Shown here: positions 35,914 through 47,803 of the stretch, piece after piece | Layout: each line of letters opens with the position of its first letter | How positions within the stretch are numbered: position 1 is the stretch's first letter | Source: Bacteroidales bacterium | Lineage (GTDB): Bacteria > Bacteroidota > Bacteroidia > Bacteroidales > UBA932 | Assembly (NCBI GenBank): GCA_016285455.1 | Contig: JAEEQS010000002.1 | Location: 274,797 to 338,796 of the forward strand | DNA: 64,000 nucleotides | Direction: 5' to 3' | Made by a program: the position numbers and the translations under genes | The notes under the pieces: model-generated | Databases searched by the model: none | What the model was told of the DNA's origin: nothing | What the model saw: the letters and a program-made list of their open reading frames with translations, nothing else

Positions 35914-36076
35914 CCATTTCTCAAACCTAAAAATTAACCTATGAAAAAACTACGCTTTTAGATATTGCAAAGCCCGTGCCACAATTTCTCGTCGGGGACA
36001 AAAATTTTTGCAAATTTTTGCAAATTTTAACTAAAGTGTTGTTTCTCAGCGATTTAATATTTAGGTTATTCGTTTA
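35914..36076. other. Intergenic region between rpsP promoter and cyclophilin; possible small RNA
   Basis: The whole gene-free gap is 35769-36076 and holds the rpsP promoter and the hairpin at 35887-35913. The rest contains a six-codon plus-strand ORF (MKKLRF at 35941-35961), a CCCGTGCCAC...GTCGGGGAC segment, an 11-bp tandem repeat of the type TTTTTGCAAAT (about 36001-36028) and the ATCGCTGAG motif (36045-36053, minus). On the minus strand it could be transcribed as an RNA of roughly 100-150 nt ending at the hairpin. I cannot assign a known RNA family. Confidence 0.4.
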
Positions 36077-36769
36077 TTATTTAACCGGAAGGATCGAGAT
36101 TATCTTAATATCGGTAACAGGACGGTCCTTTGCCCCGGTTTTTACCGATGCTATCTTGTCTACGATATCAAGTCCGCTTACGGTTTCTCCGAATACGGTG
36201 TAGTCTCCATCCAGCTGCTTGCAGGCATTTGCATCCTGTACAATGTAGAACTGGCTGCCAGAAGATGCCTTTTCAGGATTTGCCCTGTCTCCCTTGCGGG
36301 CTGCGGCCAGAGCGCCTTTCTTGTGAAGGTGGAGAGTCTTGCCTGCCTCATCCTTGATTTCTGCAGGAACGGTGTAGCCAGGGCCGCCGGTTCCGAAAAC
36401 ATCTGCGCGGTCTGGATAATCTCTGGTGTAAGGGTCTCCGGTCTGGATCATAAAATGATTTATCACGCGGTGGAAGGTAATGCCGTCGTAATACTTGTTA
36501 GCGGCCAGGCGGATGAAGTTCTTCTTGTGCTTAGGAGTGTCTTCATAGAGCTTGACGCGGATGGTACCCATAGAAGTCACGATGTCGAACTGAGGCTCCG
36601 CTCCAAGGGAATCTGGATTGAAAGCCAGCTTTGGTTCCTCTTTCTTTTCAGGCTCGGCCTGCTGGGCGGCTGCCTGTTGCTGGTTTTGGCCTTCCTGGTT
36701 GTTTTCCCCGTTTTTGCAGGAGAAAAGAAGGAGGCTCAGCAAAGATGCCAGGATAAATATCTTTTTCAT
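36077..36769 (-). CDS. Cyclophilin-type peptidyl-prolyl isomerase lipoprotein
   Basis: 230 residues. Lipoprotein signal with lipobox LLFSC (Cys near 18), a Gln/Glu-rich spacer (about 20-50), then a cyclophilin domain (about 60-228) with YYDGITFHRVINHFMIQTGDP carrying the catalytic Arg region and SSGSQFYIV in the active-site groove. It catalyses proline isomerisation in the periplasm. Transcribed alone; a TACTTTTG box (36808-36815, minus) may be its -7. An unusually long 3' region separates its stop from the terminator. Confidence 0.93.
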   Translation of the reverse strand: MKKIFILASLLSLLLFSCKNGENNQEGQNQQQAAAQQAEPEKKEEPKLAFNPDSLGAEPQFDIVTSMGTIRVKLYEDTPKHKKNFIRLAANKYYDGITFHRVINHFMIQTGDPYTRDYPDRADVFGTGGPGYTVPAEIKDEAGKTLHLHKKGALAAARKGDRANPEKASSGSQFYIVQDANACKQLDGDYTVFGETVSGLDIVDKIASVKTGAKDRPVTDIKIISILPVK

Positions 36770-36838
36770 AATGCTTGTTGTTTATGTTTCTTGTTTGTTG
36801 CGCAAAGCAAAAGTAGTAAAAGATAGTGTTATTTTGAT

Positions 36839-36846
36839 TAACTTTG
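36839..36846 (+). promoter_or_regulatory. Putative -7 element (TAACTTTG) of the envelope operon
   Basis: TAACTTTG ends only 7 nt before the ATG at 36854, implying a nearly leaderless transcript. No TTTG at 19-21 nt. Confidence 0.45.
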
Positions 36847-36853
36847 GCAATTA

Positions 36854-39217
36854 ATGGCAAGACTGGTTGCGATATTGCTGGCTTTGGCTCTGGCAGGGAA
36901 TTTTTCCTTTGCCCAGGATACTCTGGCCCGCCGATCTGGAGGCGTGGGCCTGGTTCTTAGCGGCGGAGGAGCAAAAGGCCTGTCTCATATAGGAGTAATC
37001 AAGGCTCTGGAAGAAAACGATATTCCCATAGACTATATCTGCGGCACATCCATTGGCGCCATTATAGGCGGATTGTACGCCATAGGCTACAGCCCGGACG
37101 AAATGGTGGAATTCATCAAGAAACCTGAATTTGCAGCCTGGAGCAAGGGCAAGGCGGAGATTCCTTACGCTTCCTATTTCTACAAATGGCCTCCTGATGC
37201 GGCTATGGCAAACATTGCACTGGGATCAATTAAGAATATGGAGGGAGATACCCTTAAAAGATTCCAGCTAGCCCTTCCAACTTCTCTGATATCTTCCTAT
37301 CCTATGGACCTTGCGGTGATAAACCTCTTTGCTCCCGCAGGCAAGGCGGCAAGCTACGACTTTGACAGCCTGATGGTGCCGTTCTTCTGCATTTCCACAG
37401 ACGTTAACAACCGTTCCCAGAGAATAGAGAGAAAAGGCAGCCTAAGCACCGCCATCAGGGCTTCTATGTCTATACCGCTGGTGTTCAAGCCGGTATATGA
37501 AGACGGCAAACTGCTCTACGACGGAGGCCTTTACAACAACTTCCCGTGGAGGGAAATGCTGGAAATTTACCGGCCTGACTTTATTATCGGAGCCCAGTGC
37601 GCCCCTGGAAACTACAATATGGATGAAGATAACGCGGCATCTCTGGTGCTGGGTCTGATGATAGACAAAAGCGATTATGACATTCCAGAAGATGCTGGAA
37701 TCCTATTGCGGGGAGACTATACCAAATACGGAATGCTGGAGTTTGACAAGGTAGACGAGCTGGTGGAGTTGGGATACGAACTGACTCTCCAGCATATGGA
37801 CAAGATAAAGAAAAGGGCTGGCAATTCATTCCCTAAAGCCCTGGCTCAGGAAAGGAGAGATGCTTTCAAGCAAAAGATTCCGCCTCTGGAGTTTCATCAG
37901 GACGTAGTGGTTACCGGCTCTGTTCCAAGGGGAACGGCAAGGTTCATACGCAGAACACTCAGAGAAGATCGCAGAGAAGATTTTGACTTTGACCAGCTTA
38001 GAAAAGGTTATTACAGGGTTATCCAGAGCGGTGTAGTCAACACTTTCTTCCCATCCGTGGCCACAGATGATTCCGCAGCCGATTCTCTGTTTACGCTTAG
38101 AATCAGGGCCTCCAAGGTGCATCCGCTCAAGCTTAGCGTGGGCGGAAACATATCATCGTCTTCTCTGAACCAGATATTCCTAGGAGCCGAATACATCCAC
38201 GCCGGAATGAACCCGTGGAGGCTGAAAGGAAGCGTCAATCTAGGAAAATACTACAGGGGCGCTGCTATCCGCTTCCGCCACGACATTGGCGTCAAGCCTC
38301 TTGCTTACTACTATGCAGATTTCGTAGGGCACCAGTGGGACTATTACAACGGAAACCAGAACATACTAAGAGCCAACAAGCTGCCACAGAACATCCAGTT
38401 CAAGGAGTTCTTCGGGAGATTCGGGCTGGCTACTCCTATAAGCCTGAGAAAAAACTCAATAGCACAAGCAGGAGTTGACATCGGAAGGGCTTACCAGAGT
38501 TTCTATATTACCGAGGATTATCTTTCTTCAGACACTCCGGACAAGGGAAGCGCATTCTTTGTGTCCGCCAAAGTAGTGCTTAAAAAGAATACTCTTAATT
38601 ACCCGCTTTATCCTACCAGCGGCGGCTTCTGGAGCATAAGGCCGAGATTCACATATGCGGTAGAAGAGTATTCCCCTGGTTCGACCAACAAAACAGCCAC
38701 GCCGGTAGACGGCAAAAAGCACAATATCCCGTCGCTGAGAGTAAATGCGGAACAATACTTCAAGGCTCCTAAAGGCTTCTCAATTGGCGTTTCCGCGGAT
38801 ATGGTGGTTAGCCAGAAGGGAAAATTTGCAAATTATTATTCTGACATTATGGCAATGCCTGCGTACCAGCCGGTTCCGCACGCCACCACCCTGCTTATGG
38901 AAGGCTATAGAGCTAATACTTTCGGGGCTGTAGCCGTACATCCGGTCATAATTTTTACAGACAAGATATACCTCCATACCACAGGCGCTTATTTCCAGCC
39001 TTACAGGCATATAACCAAGAATGCGGACGGATGGAGTTTTTCTTATTCGGAAAAGATGCCTAAGGGACACTGGATAGCCAACGCCGCTCTTGTATGGCAG
39101 AGTCCTATAGGGCCAATCTCCCTGTCCACAACCTATTACAGCCACGGAGAATACAAATGGTATCCGCAGATAAACATAGGGCTGCTGCTGTTCAACAAGA
39201 AATCTATGGAAGACTGA
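36854..39217 (+). CDS. Patatin-like phospholipase with outer-membrane barrel, second paralogue
   Basis: 787 residues, same architecture as 537-2828. Signal peptide MARLVAILLALALAGNFSFAQ, oxyanion loop SGGGAKG (about 36-42), nucleophile GTSIG (Ser near 66), catalytic Asp in YDGG (near 222), POTRA-like segment (about 345-420) and a C-terminal surface-antigen barrel (about 430-780). The last residues are KKSMED after NIGLLLF, so the barrel's C-terminal signal is slightly internal. It is first in a six-gene plus-strand operon of envelope functions; the flippase starts 1 nt after its stop. The two paralogues are clearly diverged, suggesting different lipid substrates. Confidence 0.88.
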   Translation: MARLVAILLALALAGNFSFAQDTLARRSGGVGLVLSGGGAKGLSHIGVIKALEENDIPIDYICGTSIGAIIGGLYAIGYSPDEMVEFIKKPEFAAWSKGKAEIPYASYFYKWPPDAAMANIALGSIKNMEGDTLKRFQLALPTSLISSYPMDLAVINLFAPAGKAASYDFDSLMVPFFCISTDVNNRSQRIERKGSLSTAIRASMSIPLVFKPVYEDGKLLYDGGLYNNFPWREMLEIYRPDFIIGAQCAPGNYNMDEDNAASLVLGLMIDKSDYDIPEDAGILLRGDYTKYGMLEFDKVDELVELGYELTLQHMDKIKKRAGNSFPKALAQERRDAFKQKIPPLEFHQDVVVTGSVPRGTARFIRRTLREDRREDFDFDQLRKGYYRVIQSGVVNTFFPSVATDDSAADSLFTLRIRASKVHPLKLSVGGNISSSSLNQIFLGAEYIHAGMNPWRLKGSVNLGKYYRGAAIRFRHDIGVKPLAYYYADFVGHQWDYYNGNQNILRANKLPQNIQFKEFFGRFGLATPISLRKNSIAQAGVDIGRAYQSFYITEDYLSSDTPDKGSAFFVSAKVVLKKNTLNYPLYPTSGGFWSIRPRFTYAVEEYSPGSTNKTATPVDGKKHNIPSLRVNAEQYFKAPKGFSIGVSADMVVSQKGKFANYYSDIMAMPAYQPVPHATTLLMEGYRANTFGAVAVHPVIIFTDKIYLHTTGAYFQPYRHITKNADGWSFSYSEKMPKGHWIANAALVWQSPIGPISLSTTYYSHGEYKWYPQINIGLLLFNKKSMED

Positions 39218-39218
39218 T

Positions 39219-40777
39219 ATGGCAAATCCTCTGAAAAAACTTGCGGGTGAAACCGCCATATACGGGCTTAGCACAATACTGGCCAGAATCATAAACTTCT
39301 TCTTCGTGCCTATCTACACGAGGATTCTGACAACAGATGGCTACGGCTCTTACGCAGAGATAATGAGCTACATAGCGGTTTTCCAAGTGGTGCTGGTGCT
39401 GGGTCTGGAAACCGGCTGCTTCAAGTTCGCCTCCAGAGGAACAACCCAGGCTGCAGACCTGCCGCCAGGAGAAAAGGCCGACAACCCGCATACCGTTTTC
39501 TCCACCGCCCTTTCCACTGTAGCCACGCTGTCCGTTTTCTTCTTTGCCGCCTGCTGGCTTTTCGGAGGAAACATTTCCTCAGCGATGGGCTATCCGGGCT
39601 ACTCAAAGATGATAGTCTATGTGGGAGGAATCCTGGCCCTGGATGCCGTAACGGCAATTCTCTTTGCCAGGCTGAGGTATCAGCAGAAAGCCCTCAAGTT
39701 TGCCATTTTCAAGTCTATTAAGATTGTCAGCGAGCTGGGATTCAACCTGATACTGTTCTTCCTGGTACCAAAGTATATGGCATCTCATCCGGGCAACTTC
39801 CTCACGGCTTTCATTCCTGAACAGATACACTTCTCCTACATTATTTTTGCGGTATTCCTAAGCTGCGTGCTCTGCTTCCTGCTCTTCATTCCGGACCTTC
39901 TGAAGATTAAGTTCTCCTTCAGCAAGAACCTGTGGAAGAGGATGATGATTTACTCCATTCCGCTTATGATTGCCAACCTGCCGGGAATAATCAACGAGAG
40001 CGCAGACAGGTTCCTTTTCCGCTTCCTTGTTGGAGACGGCATAACTGGAGAAGGCTGGAAGGCAGATCTTGGAGTTTATCAGGCGGCCATAAAGCTGGCG
40101 GTCATAATGAACCTGTTCATACAGATGTTCCGCTACGCCGCTGAGCCGTTCTTCTTCTCAAGATACAAGGAGAAGGGATCCAATGAACTCTATGCTAAGG
40201 TAATGGAATACTTTGTAGCCTTCTGTATGCTGATATTCCTGGGCATAGTATTCTATATGGATATCCTTGGCCTGATCCTGGGAAAGGATTTCCGGAGCGC
40301 ACTGGGAACGGTTCCGATTATGCTGATAGCCTATATGGTTCTGGGAATGCTGTTCAATGTGTCTATGTGGTATAAGCTCAGCGGCCAGACCAAGTACGCT
40401 GTAATCATAACACTTCTGGGTCTGGGAGTTACAATCGTAGGCAACCTGGCATTCATGCCGCTGTTCTCCTACTGGGCTTCCGTCTGGGTACATCTGGCAA
40501 GCTGCGTTGCTATGCTGCTGCTGAGCACCTATCTCGGCCAGAAGTACTACCCAATCCCGTACAAGTGGAAGAGGATTCTTTCATACGTGGCCGTTGGAGT
40601 TGTTCTGTATATAATTGCCGTAGGTTTCCAGTTCGGCCTTGAAAAGATAACGGGAAGAACCGCCGGCATCGGAAACACTTCCCTGCTTATAATAAAGCTT
40701 GCATTCAACACCATACTTCTGGGAGTATTCCTTGTATTCCTCCAGAAGAAAACCCATATCCTCTCCTCTCTCAAGAG

Positions 40778-40781
<4 letters not shown>
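39219..40781 (+). CDS. Polysaccharide/oligosaccharide flippase (Wzx/MATE-like MOP superfamily)
   Basis: 520 residues, about 14 membrane helices. The N-terminus [28 protein letters not shown]... is typical of the polysaccharide biosynthesis (PST) branch of the MOP superfamily; further helices repeat the two-bundle arrangement. It translocates undecaprenyl-linked saccharides across the inner membrane. It overlaps the next gene by 4 nt (ATGA). Its place before a MurF-containing protein hints at a peptidoglycan or glycan precursor, but specificity is not visible. ATCGCTGAG occurs at 39578. Confidence 0.88.
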
Positions 40782-43845
<3,064 letters not shown>

Positions 43846-43854
43846 TTTCAAATT

Positions 43855-44736
43855 ATGAAAAAGATTTTACTGGCAGCCTCCGCCCTTTTCTTTCTCGCAG
43901 CGCTAACCTCCTGTAAAGACCACTCATCAGGCTATTTTTCCGGAGATGTATCCGTAAAGAAATTCGAATACCATTACAATGATGCCAGAGTTTCCCCTGA
44001 ACCTCCCGCTGATTCCGAGTATAAGAACGATGACGATTCCGTCCATATTTCAATTGTACTGGATCTGGATCTTCCTGAAGGGAACTCCGTTCTGGCGCAC
44101 AGGATAAGGGAGTGGGTGAGCGAGCAGATTTCCTTTAACAACCAGTTGGGCAAGATGTATTTCGACGGCAATGTTGACGATGCCCAGGCTATGGCTGATT
44201 TCTACGGAAAAGAATTGCTGGAAACAATAGAAAAAGACATTGAAGCTCCTATCTTCAACGGATACAGAAGCATAGACATTACTGCCAGCAAGTATTTCGA
44301 GAATTCCAAGTGTGTCACCTGGTTTTTCACAGTCAGCGAGTATATGGGCGGCGCCCATCCTTCACACACCGCATACGGCGCAACTTTCAGGAAATCAGAC
44401 GGAAGAATGTTTGGCAACGATATGGTTTCTCCTAGCTGGGATGACCGCCAGAAGCTGGATTCATTGATGATTGCCGGATTGTGTGAATACTTCAGCGATG
44501 GTGTTGGAGAAAAGGTAGATGCAGAAACTGTTATCCACGAATACACAAGCGAAGAAGTCAATGAAATACTCGTTTCTCTTCCTAAACGTGGCCCGTGGTT
44601 TAACAAAACCGGCGTGGATTTCCTCTACCAGCAGTACGAGATTACCGCATACGCTTTCGGAATGCCTGAATTCATCATTCCTTACGACAAGATGGAAGGT
44701 CTTCTCACTCCTGCCGCTGCAGATCTTCTGAAATAA
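43855..44736 (+). CDS. DUF3298/DUF4163-type lipoprotein, copy 1
   Basis: 293 residues. Lipoprotein signal with lipobox ALTSC (Cys near 20). The body has the DUF3298 (RsiV-like) pattern: a helical segment RIREWVSEQISF, a strand region ending VSEYMGGAHPSHTAYG, then FRKSDGRMFGNDM and a C-terminal block EITAYAFGMPEFIIPYDKM. Family members may bind lysozyme or act as periplasmic sensors, but no function is established here. The next gene is a clear paralogue 29 nt downstream. Confidence 0.82.
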   Translation: MKKILLAASALFFLAALTSCKDHSSGYFSGDVSVKKFEYHYNDARVSPEPPADSEYKNDDDSVHISIVLDLDLPEGNSVLAHRIREWVSEQISFNNQLGKMYFDGNVDDAQAMADFYGKELLETIEKDIEAPIFNGYRSIDITASKYFENSKCVTWFFTVSEYMGGAHPSHTAYGATFRKSDGRMFGNDMVSPSWDDRQKLDSLMIAGLCEYFSDGVGEKVDAETVIHEYTSEEVNEILVSLPKRGPWFNKTGVDFLYQQYEITAYAFGMPEFIIPYDKMEGLLTPAAADLLK

Positions 44737-44765
44737 AACAATCGCTGAGCAAAAAAGATACAGAT
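44737..44765. other. Spacer between paralogous lipoprotein genes carrying ATCGCTGAG
   Basis: This 29-nt gap contains ATCGCTGAG at 44741-44749, one of only two intergenic copies of the over-represented 9-mer. Confidence 0.7.
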
Positions 44766-45620
44766 ATGAAAAAGACTTTAATGATTATCGCCGCAACGCT
44801 GATTGCAGCAGCCTTTACTGGATGCAAATCTTCATCTAATGACCCATTTGCAACCGGAGAATTCCTTACCGATAATGCCAAGTACAACTTTGAAGAAAAG
44901 TTTATGCTCACTCTCACCGATCCTGTGGAAGGCCAGGACAGCACGGAAATTCTGGTTTCTCTGGACATAGACTGGCCAAAGGAGACCGGCAAGAACATAG
45001 TTTCTGTAAATGCCGTAAGAGACTGGATCAAAGAGCATCTTTCCTTCCTGAATGAATACAAAAAGGTTTATGAGGGCAATATGAACGATGCCAACGCCGT
45101 TGCAAAGTTCTACGGAGATTCATACAAGGAGCGTTTTGAAGCCACAGACGATTTCGCGGCTCCGGCCCTTAGCTTCGAGATTGAATTCAAGAAAGAGTTC
45201 GAGAACGACAAGTGCGTGACTTTCACTTATTTGCTAGACCAGTACCTAGGTGGCGCCCACGGCGGAAGAACCCATTACGGAGTAACCTTCAGAAAGTCGG
45301 ACGGCAAGATAATGACAAACTTCCTTACCCTTAAGGATGTCACCGATGATGGCCTGAGCAACATCATCAAGAAGGGCCTTATGAAGTACTGGGAGATAGA
45401 TAATGAGGAAACGCTTTACGAATACACCTGGGAGAATTCGGTTACCAAATACTACGCTGCACAGCCGGAACACTCTCCTTGCTTTATGAAGGATGGTCTT
45501 ATGTTCAGCTACCAGGAATATGAGATTGCCGCCTACGCTGCCGGCGCTCCAGAATTTGTGGTACCGTACGCAGAGATTGAGAAATACCTCACCCCTTCAG
45601 CCGCAGACCTTCTAAAATAG
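44766..45620 (+). CDS. DUF3298/DUF4163-type lipoprotein, copy 2
   Basis: 284 residues, lipobox AFTGC (Cys near 20). It aligns with copy 1 along the full length: AVRDWIKEHLSFLNEYKK, LDQYLGGAHGGRTHYGVTFR, KSDGKIMTNF, IAAYAAGAPEFVVPYAEI and the shared end LTPxAADLLK. It is a tandem duplication with considerable divergence. It is the last gene of the 36.8-45.6 kb operon. Its stop TAG (45618-45620) abuts the stop of convergent def with no spacer and no terminator. Confidence 0.82.
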   Translation: MKKTLMIIAATLIAAAFTGCKSSSNDPFATGEFLTDNAKYNFEEKFMLTLTDPVEGQDSTEILVSLDIDWPKETGKNIVSVNAVRDWIKEHLSFLNEYKKVYEGNMNDANAVAKFYGDSYKERFEATDDFAAPALSFEIEFKKEFENDKCVTFTYLLDQYLGGAHGGRTHYGVTFRKSDGKIMTNFLTLKDVTDDGLSNIIKKGLMKYWEIDNEETLYEYTWENSVTKYYAAQPEHSPCFMKDGLMFSYQEYEIAAYAAGAPEFVVPYAEIEKYLTPSAADLLK

Positions 45621-46166
45621 TTATTTGATCTTGTAGCGAGGGCGGAAGTTGCGTGTTTCAAGCTTGCGGAGCTTGCCGCCGATGAGTTTACGGCGTATCT
45701 GGGATACGCGGTCTATGAACATATGGCCGTCTAGATGGTCAAGCTCGTGCTCCACCATACGGCAGCCAAAGCCGGCGAAGCTTTCGGTTACGGTTTCTCT
45801 TCTTTCGTTTATGTACTTTACGGTTATCCTCTTTGGACGGGTGACATTGCAATTGATGTCAGGAACGCTAAGGCAGCCCTCTGAATAGTCTACGGTCTCT
45901 TCGCTCTTATCGGTGACCTCAGGATTGATCATAACCCTCTTGAAATCCTTGAGTTCAGGATAGTCGTCTGAAAGATCAGAGCCGTCAACGATCAGGATTC
46001 TGAGGCTTTTGCCCACCTGTGGAGCGGCAATGCCCACGCCGTCTGCGTTTTTCATTGTCTCGTACATATCGGCGATGAGCTGGTCAAGACCTTCCATATT
46101 TAGGTCTACCGGCTTTGCTATTTCTCTGAGAACGGGCTGTCCGTAAACGTATATAGGGAGTATCAT
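45621..46166 (-). CDS. def: Peptide deformylase
   Basis: 181 residues. All three motifs of an active deformylase are present: GIAAPQVG, EGCLSVP and VEHELDHLDG (zinc His and catalytic Glu). It removes the N-formyl group from new proteins. It overlaps the upstream ruvX by 4 nt (translation coupling). Length is normal for the Bacteroidota type. Confidence 0.97.
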   Translation of the reverse strand: MILPIYVYGQPVLREIAKPVDLNMEGLDQLIADMYETMKNADGVGIAAPQVGKSLRILIVDGSDLSDDYPELKDFKRVMINPEVTDKSEETVDYSEGCLSVPDINCNVTRPKRITVKYINERRETVTESFAGFGCRMVEHELDHLDGHMFIDRVSQIRRKLIGGKLRKLETRNFRPRYKIK

Positions 46167-46594
46167 ATTCTATTGTTTTGGTTGTTCGTTCTGTCTAAAT
46201 AAGATTGGAGAATAATAACGGCGCTGATCTTGTCTGCATTGCCCTTGACTCTGCGGTCAGACTTTTTCATTCCGCCGTCTATCATAGCTCTGTGGGCAAT
46301 GGTAGTAGTGAATCTCTCGTCTTCCTTTTCCACTGGAATATCCGGAAAAGCCTTGGCAAGGTTCTTCAGGAAAGCATCCACAAACTTGAGGTTTTCGCTC
46401 GGAGTGTTGTCCAGATTTACGGGATATCCCACCACAAACAGCTTTACAGTCTCTTTCTGGGCGTATGTTTTCAGATAATCAATTATCTTTGCACCTGATA
46501 CGCAGTCCAGGGGAGAGGCAAAGATGCCGAGAGGGTCGCTGACTGCTACACCGACCCTTTTTCTGCCATAGTCTATGCCGACAATTCTCTCCAT
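46163..46594 (-). CDS. ruvX: Putative Holliday junction resolvase / pre-16S nuclease RuvX (YqgF)
   Basis: 143 residues. RNase H-like fold with GIDYGRKRVGVAVSDPLG at the N-terminus, FVVGYPVNLDNTPSE and the DERFTT motif carrying catalytic acidic residues. YqgF is implicated in 16S rRNA 5'-end processing and possibly junction resolution. First of a two-gene unit with def; divergent from dxr. A TAACTTTG box (46605-46612, minus) is a candidate -7. Confidence 0.95.
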   Translation of the reverse strand: MERIVGIDYGRKRVGVAVSDPLGIFASPLDCVSGAKIIDYLKTYAQKETVKLFVVGYPVNLDNTPSENLKFVDAFLKNLAKAFPDIPVEKEDERFTTTIAHRAMIDGGMKKSDRRVKGNADKISAVIILQSYLDRTNNQNNRI

Positions 46595-46633
46595 TCTGCG
46601 GTTGCAAAGTTAAGAATCTATTTGGATTATCAG

Positions 46634-47800
46634 ATGGAAGAAAACAAAAGAAGGATAGCCATTCTCGGTTCCACAGGATCCATTGGCACTCAGGCTTTGG
46701 ATGTAATTTCTCTTCATCCGGACTTGTTCCAGGTGGAGATGCTCTCCGCCGGCAGCAATGCGGAACTTCTGATTGCCCAGGCAAAGAAGTTCAACCCTAA
46801 TGCCGTGGTAATCTGCAACAAGGAAAAATACGGGGAAGTCAAAGATGCTCTAGACGGCCTTGACATAAAAGTATTTGCCGGAGTGGAATCAGCCGGAGAC
46901 CTTGCCGGAGGAAGCAACGTAGATATAGTACTTGCCTCAATGGTAGGATTTTCCGGATTGGCGCCGACTATCTCAGCGATCAAGAAAGGCAAAGTAATAG
47001 CCCTTGCCAACAAAGAAACCCTGGTGGCAGCCGGAAGCATCGTCACCCGTCTTGCAAAGGAAAACGGCAGCCCGATTCTTCCAGTGGACAGCGAGCATTC
47101 CGCTATCTTCCAGTGTCTTCAGGGGGAAAGGGCCAGGGTGGAAAAAATACTTCTTACCGCCAGCGGCGGGCCTTTCTTCAATCTTCCTGAAGAGAAGTTC
47201 AACGATATAACCGTAGAGCAGGCCCTAAACCACCCTAACTGGAAAATGGGCAGCAAGGTCACCATCGATTCCGCATCGATGATGAACAAGGGACTGGAGA
47301 TAATGGAAGCAGCTTGGCTGTTCGGCATTCCGGTAGACCAGATTGAGGTGGTGGTTCATCCGCAGAGTATAATCCACTCTATGGTGCAGTTCTCAGACGG
47401 CAGCATAAAAGCCCAGCTAGGCTACCCGGATATGAGAGTCCCTATCCAGTACGCTCTGTCTTATCCGAATCGCATAGACCTGGATACCAAGCGCATAAGC
47501 TTCCCAGAACTGTCTCAGTTGACCTTCTTCTCCCCGGATCTTAAAAAGTTTCCTTGCCTTAGGATTGCGTATGAGGCTTTCAAGAAGGGCGGAAATATTC
47601 CTTGCGCAATGAACGCCGCCAATGAAGTTGCAGTAGCCGCATTCCTGAGAGGACAGATAAAGTTCACTCAGATTCCAACGGTTATAGAAAAGACAATAGA
47701 AAAATGTAATTTTGTCGCCTCGCCTACAGTTGAAGATATTTTCTCTACAGACAGAATCTCCAAAGAAAAGGCGACGGAATTTTTGGTTCAGACAAGATAA
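46634..47800 (+). CDS. dxr: 1-deoxy-D-xylulose 5-phosphate reductoisomerase
   Basis: 388 residues from the ATG at 46634; a TTG 12 nt earlier is in frame but less likely. NADPH-binding GSTGSIGTQALDV, the metal site VDSEHSAIFQCLQ, and HPNWKMGSKVTIDSASMMNKGLE are diagnostic. It makes 2-C-methyl-D-erythritol 4-phosphate in the MEP isoprenoid pathway. rseP follows after 3 nt, an arrangement common in many bacteria. ATCGCTGAG at 46972. Confidence 0.97.
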   Translation: MEENKRRIAILGSTGSIGTQALDVISLHPDLFQVEMLSAGSNAELLIAQAKKFNPNAVVICNKEKYGEVKDALDGLDIKVFAGVESAGDLAGGSNVDIVLASMVGFSGLAPTISAIKKGKVIALANKETLVAAGSIVTRLAKENGSPILPVDSEHSAIFQCLQGERARVEKILLTASGGPFFNLPEEKFNDITVEQALNHPNWKMGSKVTIDSASMMNKGLEIMEAAWLFGIPVDQIEVVVHPQSIIHSMVQFSDGSIKAQLGYPDMRVPIQYALSYPNRIDLDTKRISFPELSQLTFFSPDLKKFPCLRIAYEAFKKGGNIPCAMNAANEVAVAAFLRGQIKFTQIPTVIEKTIEKCNFVASPTVEDIFSTDRISKEKATEFLVQTR

Positions 47801-47803
47801 TTT

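Noticed and set aside
35941..35961. Six-codon ORF (MKKLRF) as a leader peptide gene
   Set aside because: No downstream plus-strand gene before 36854 for it to control; more likely incidental within a minus-strand RNA.
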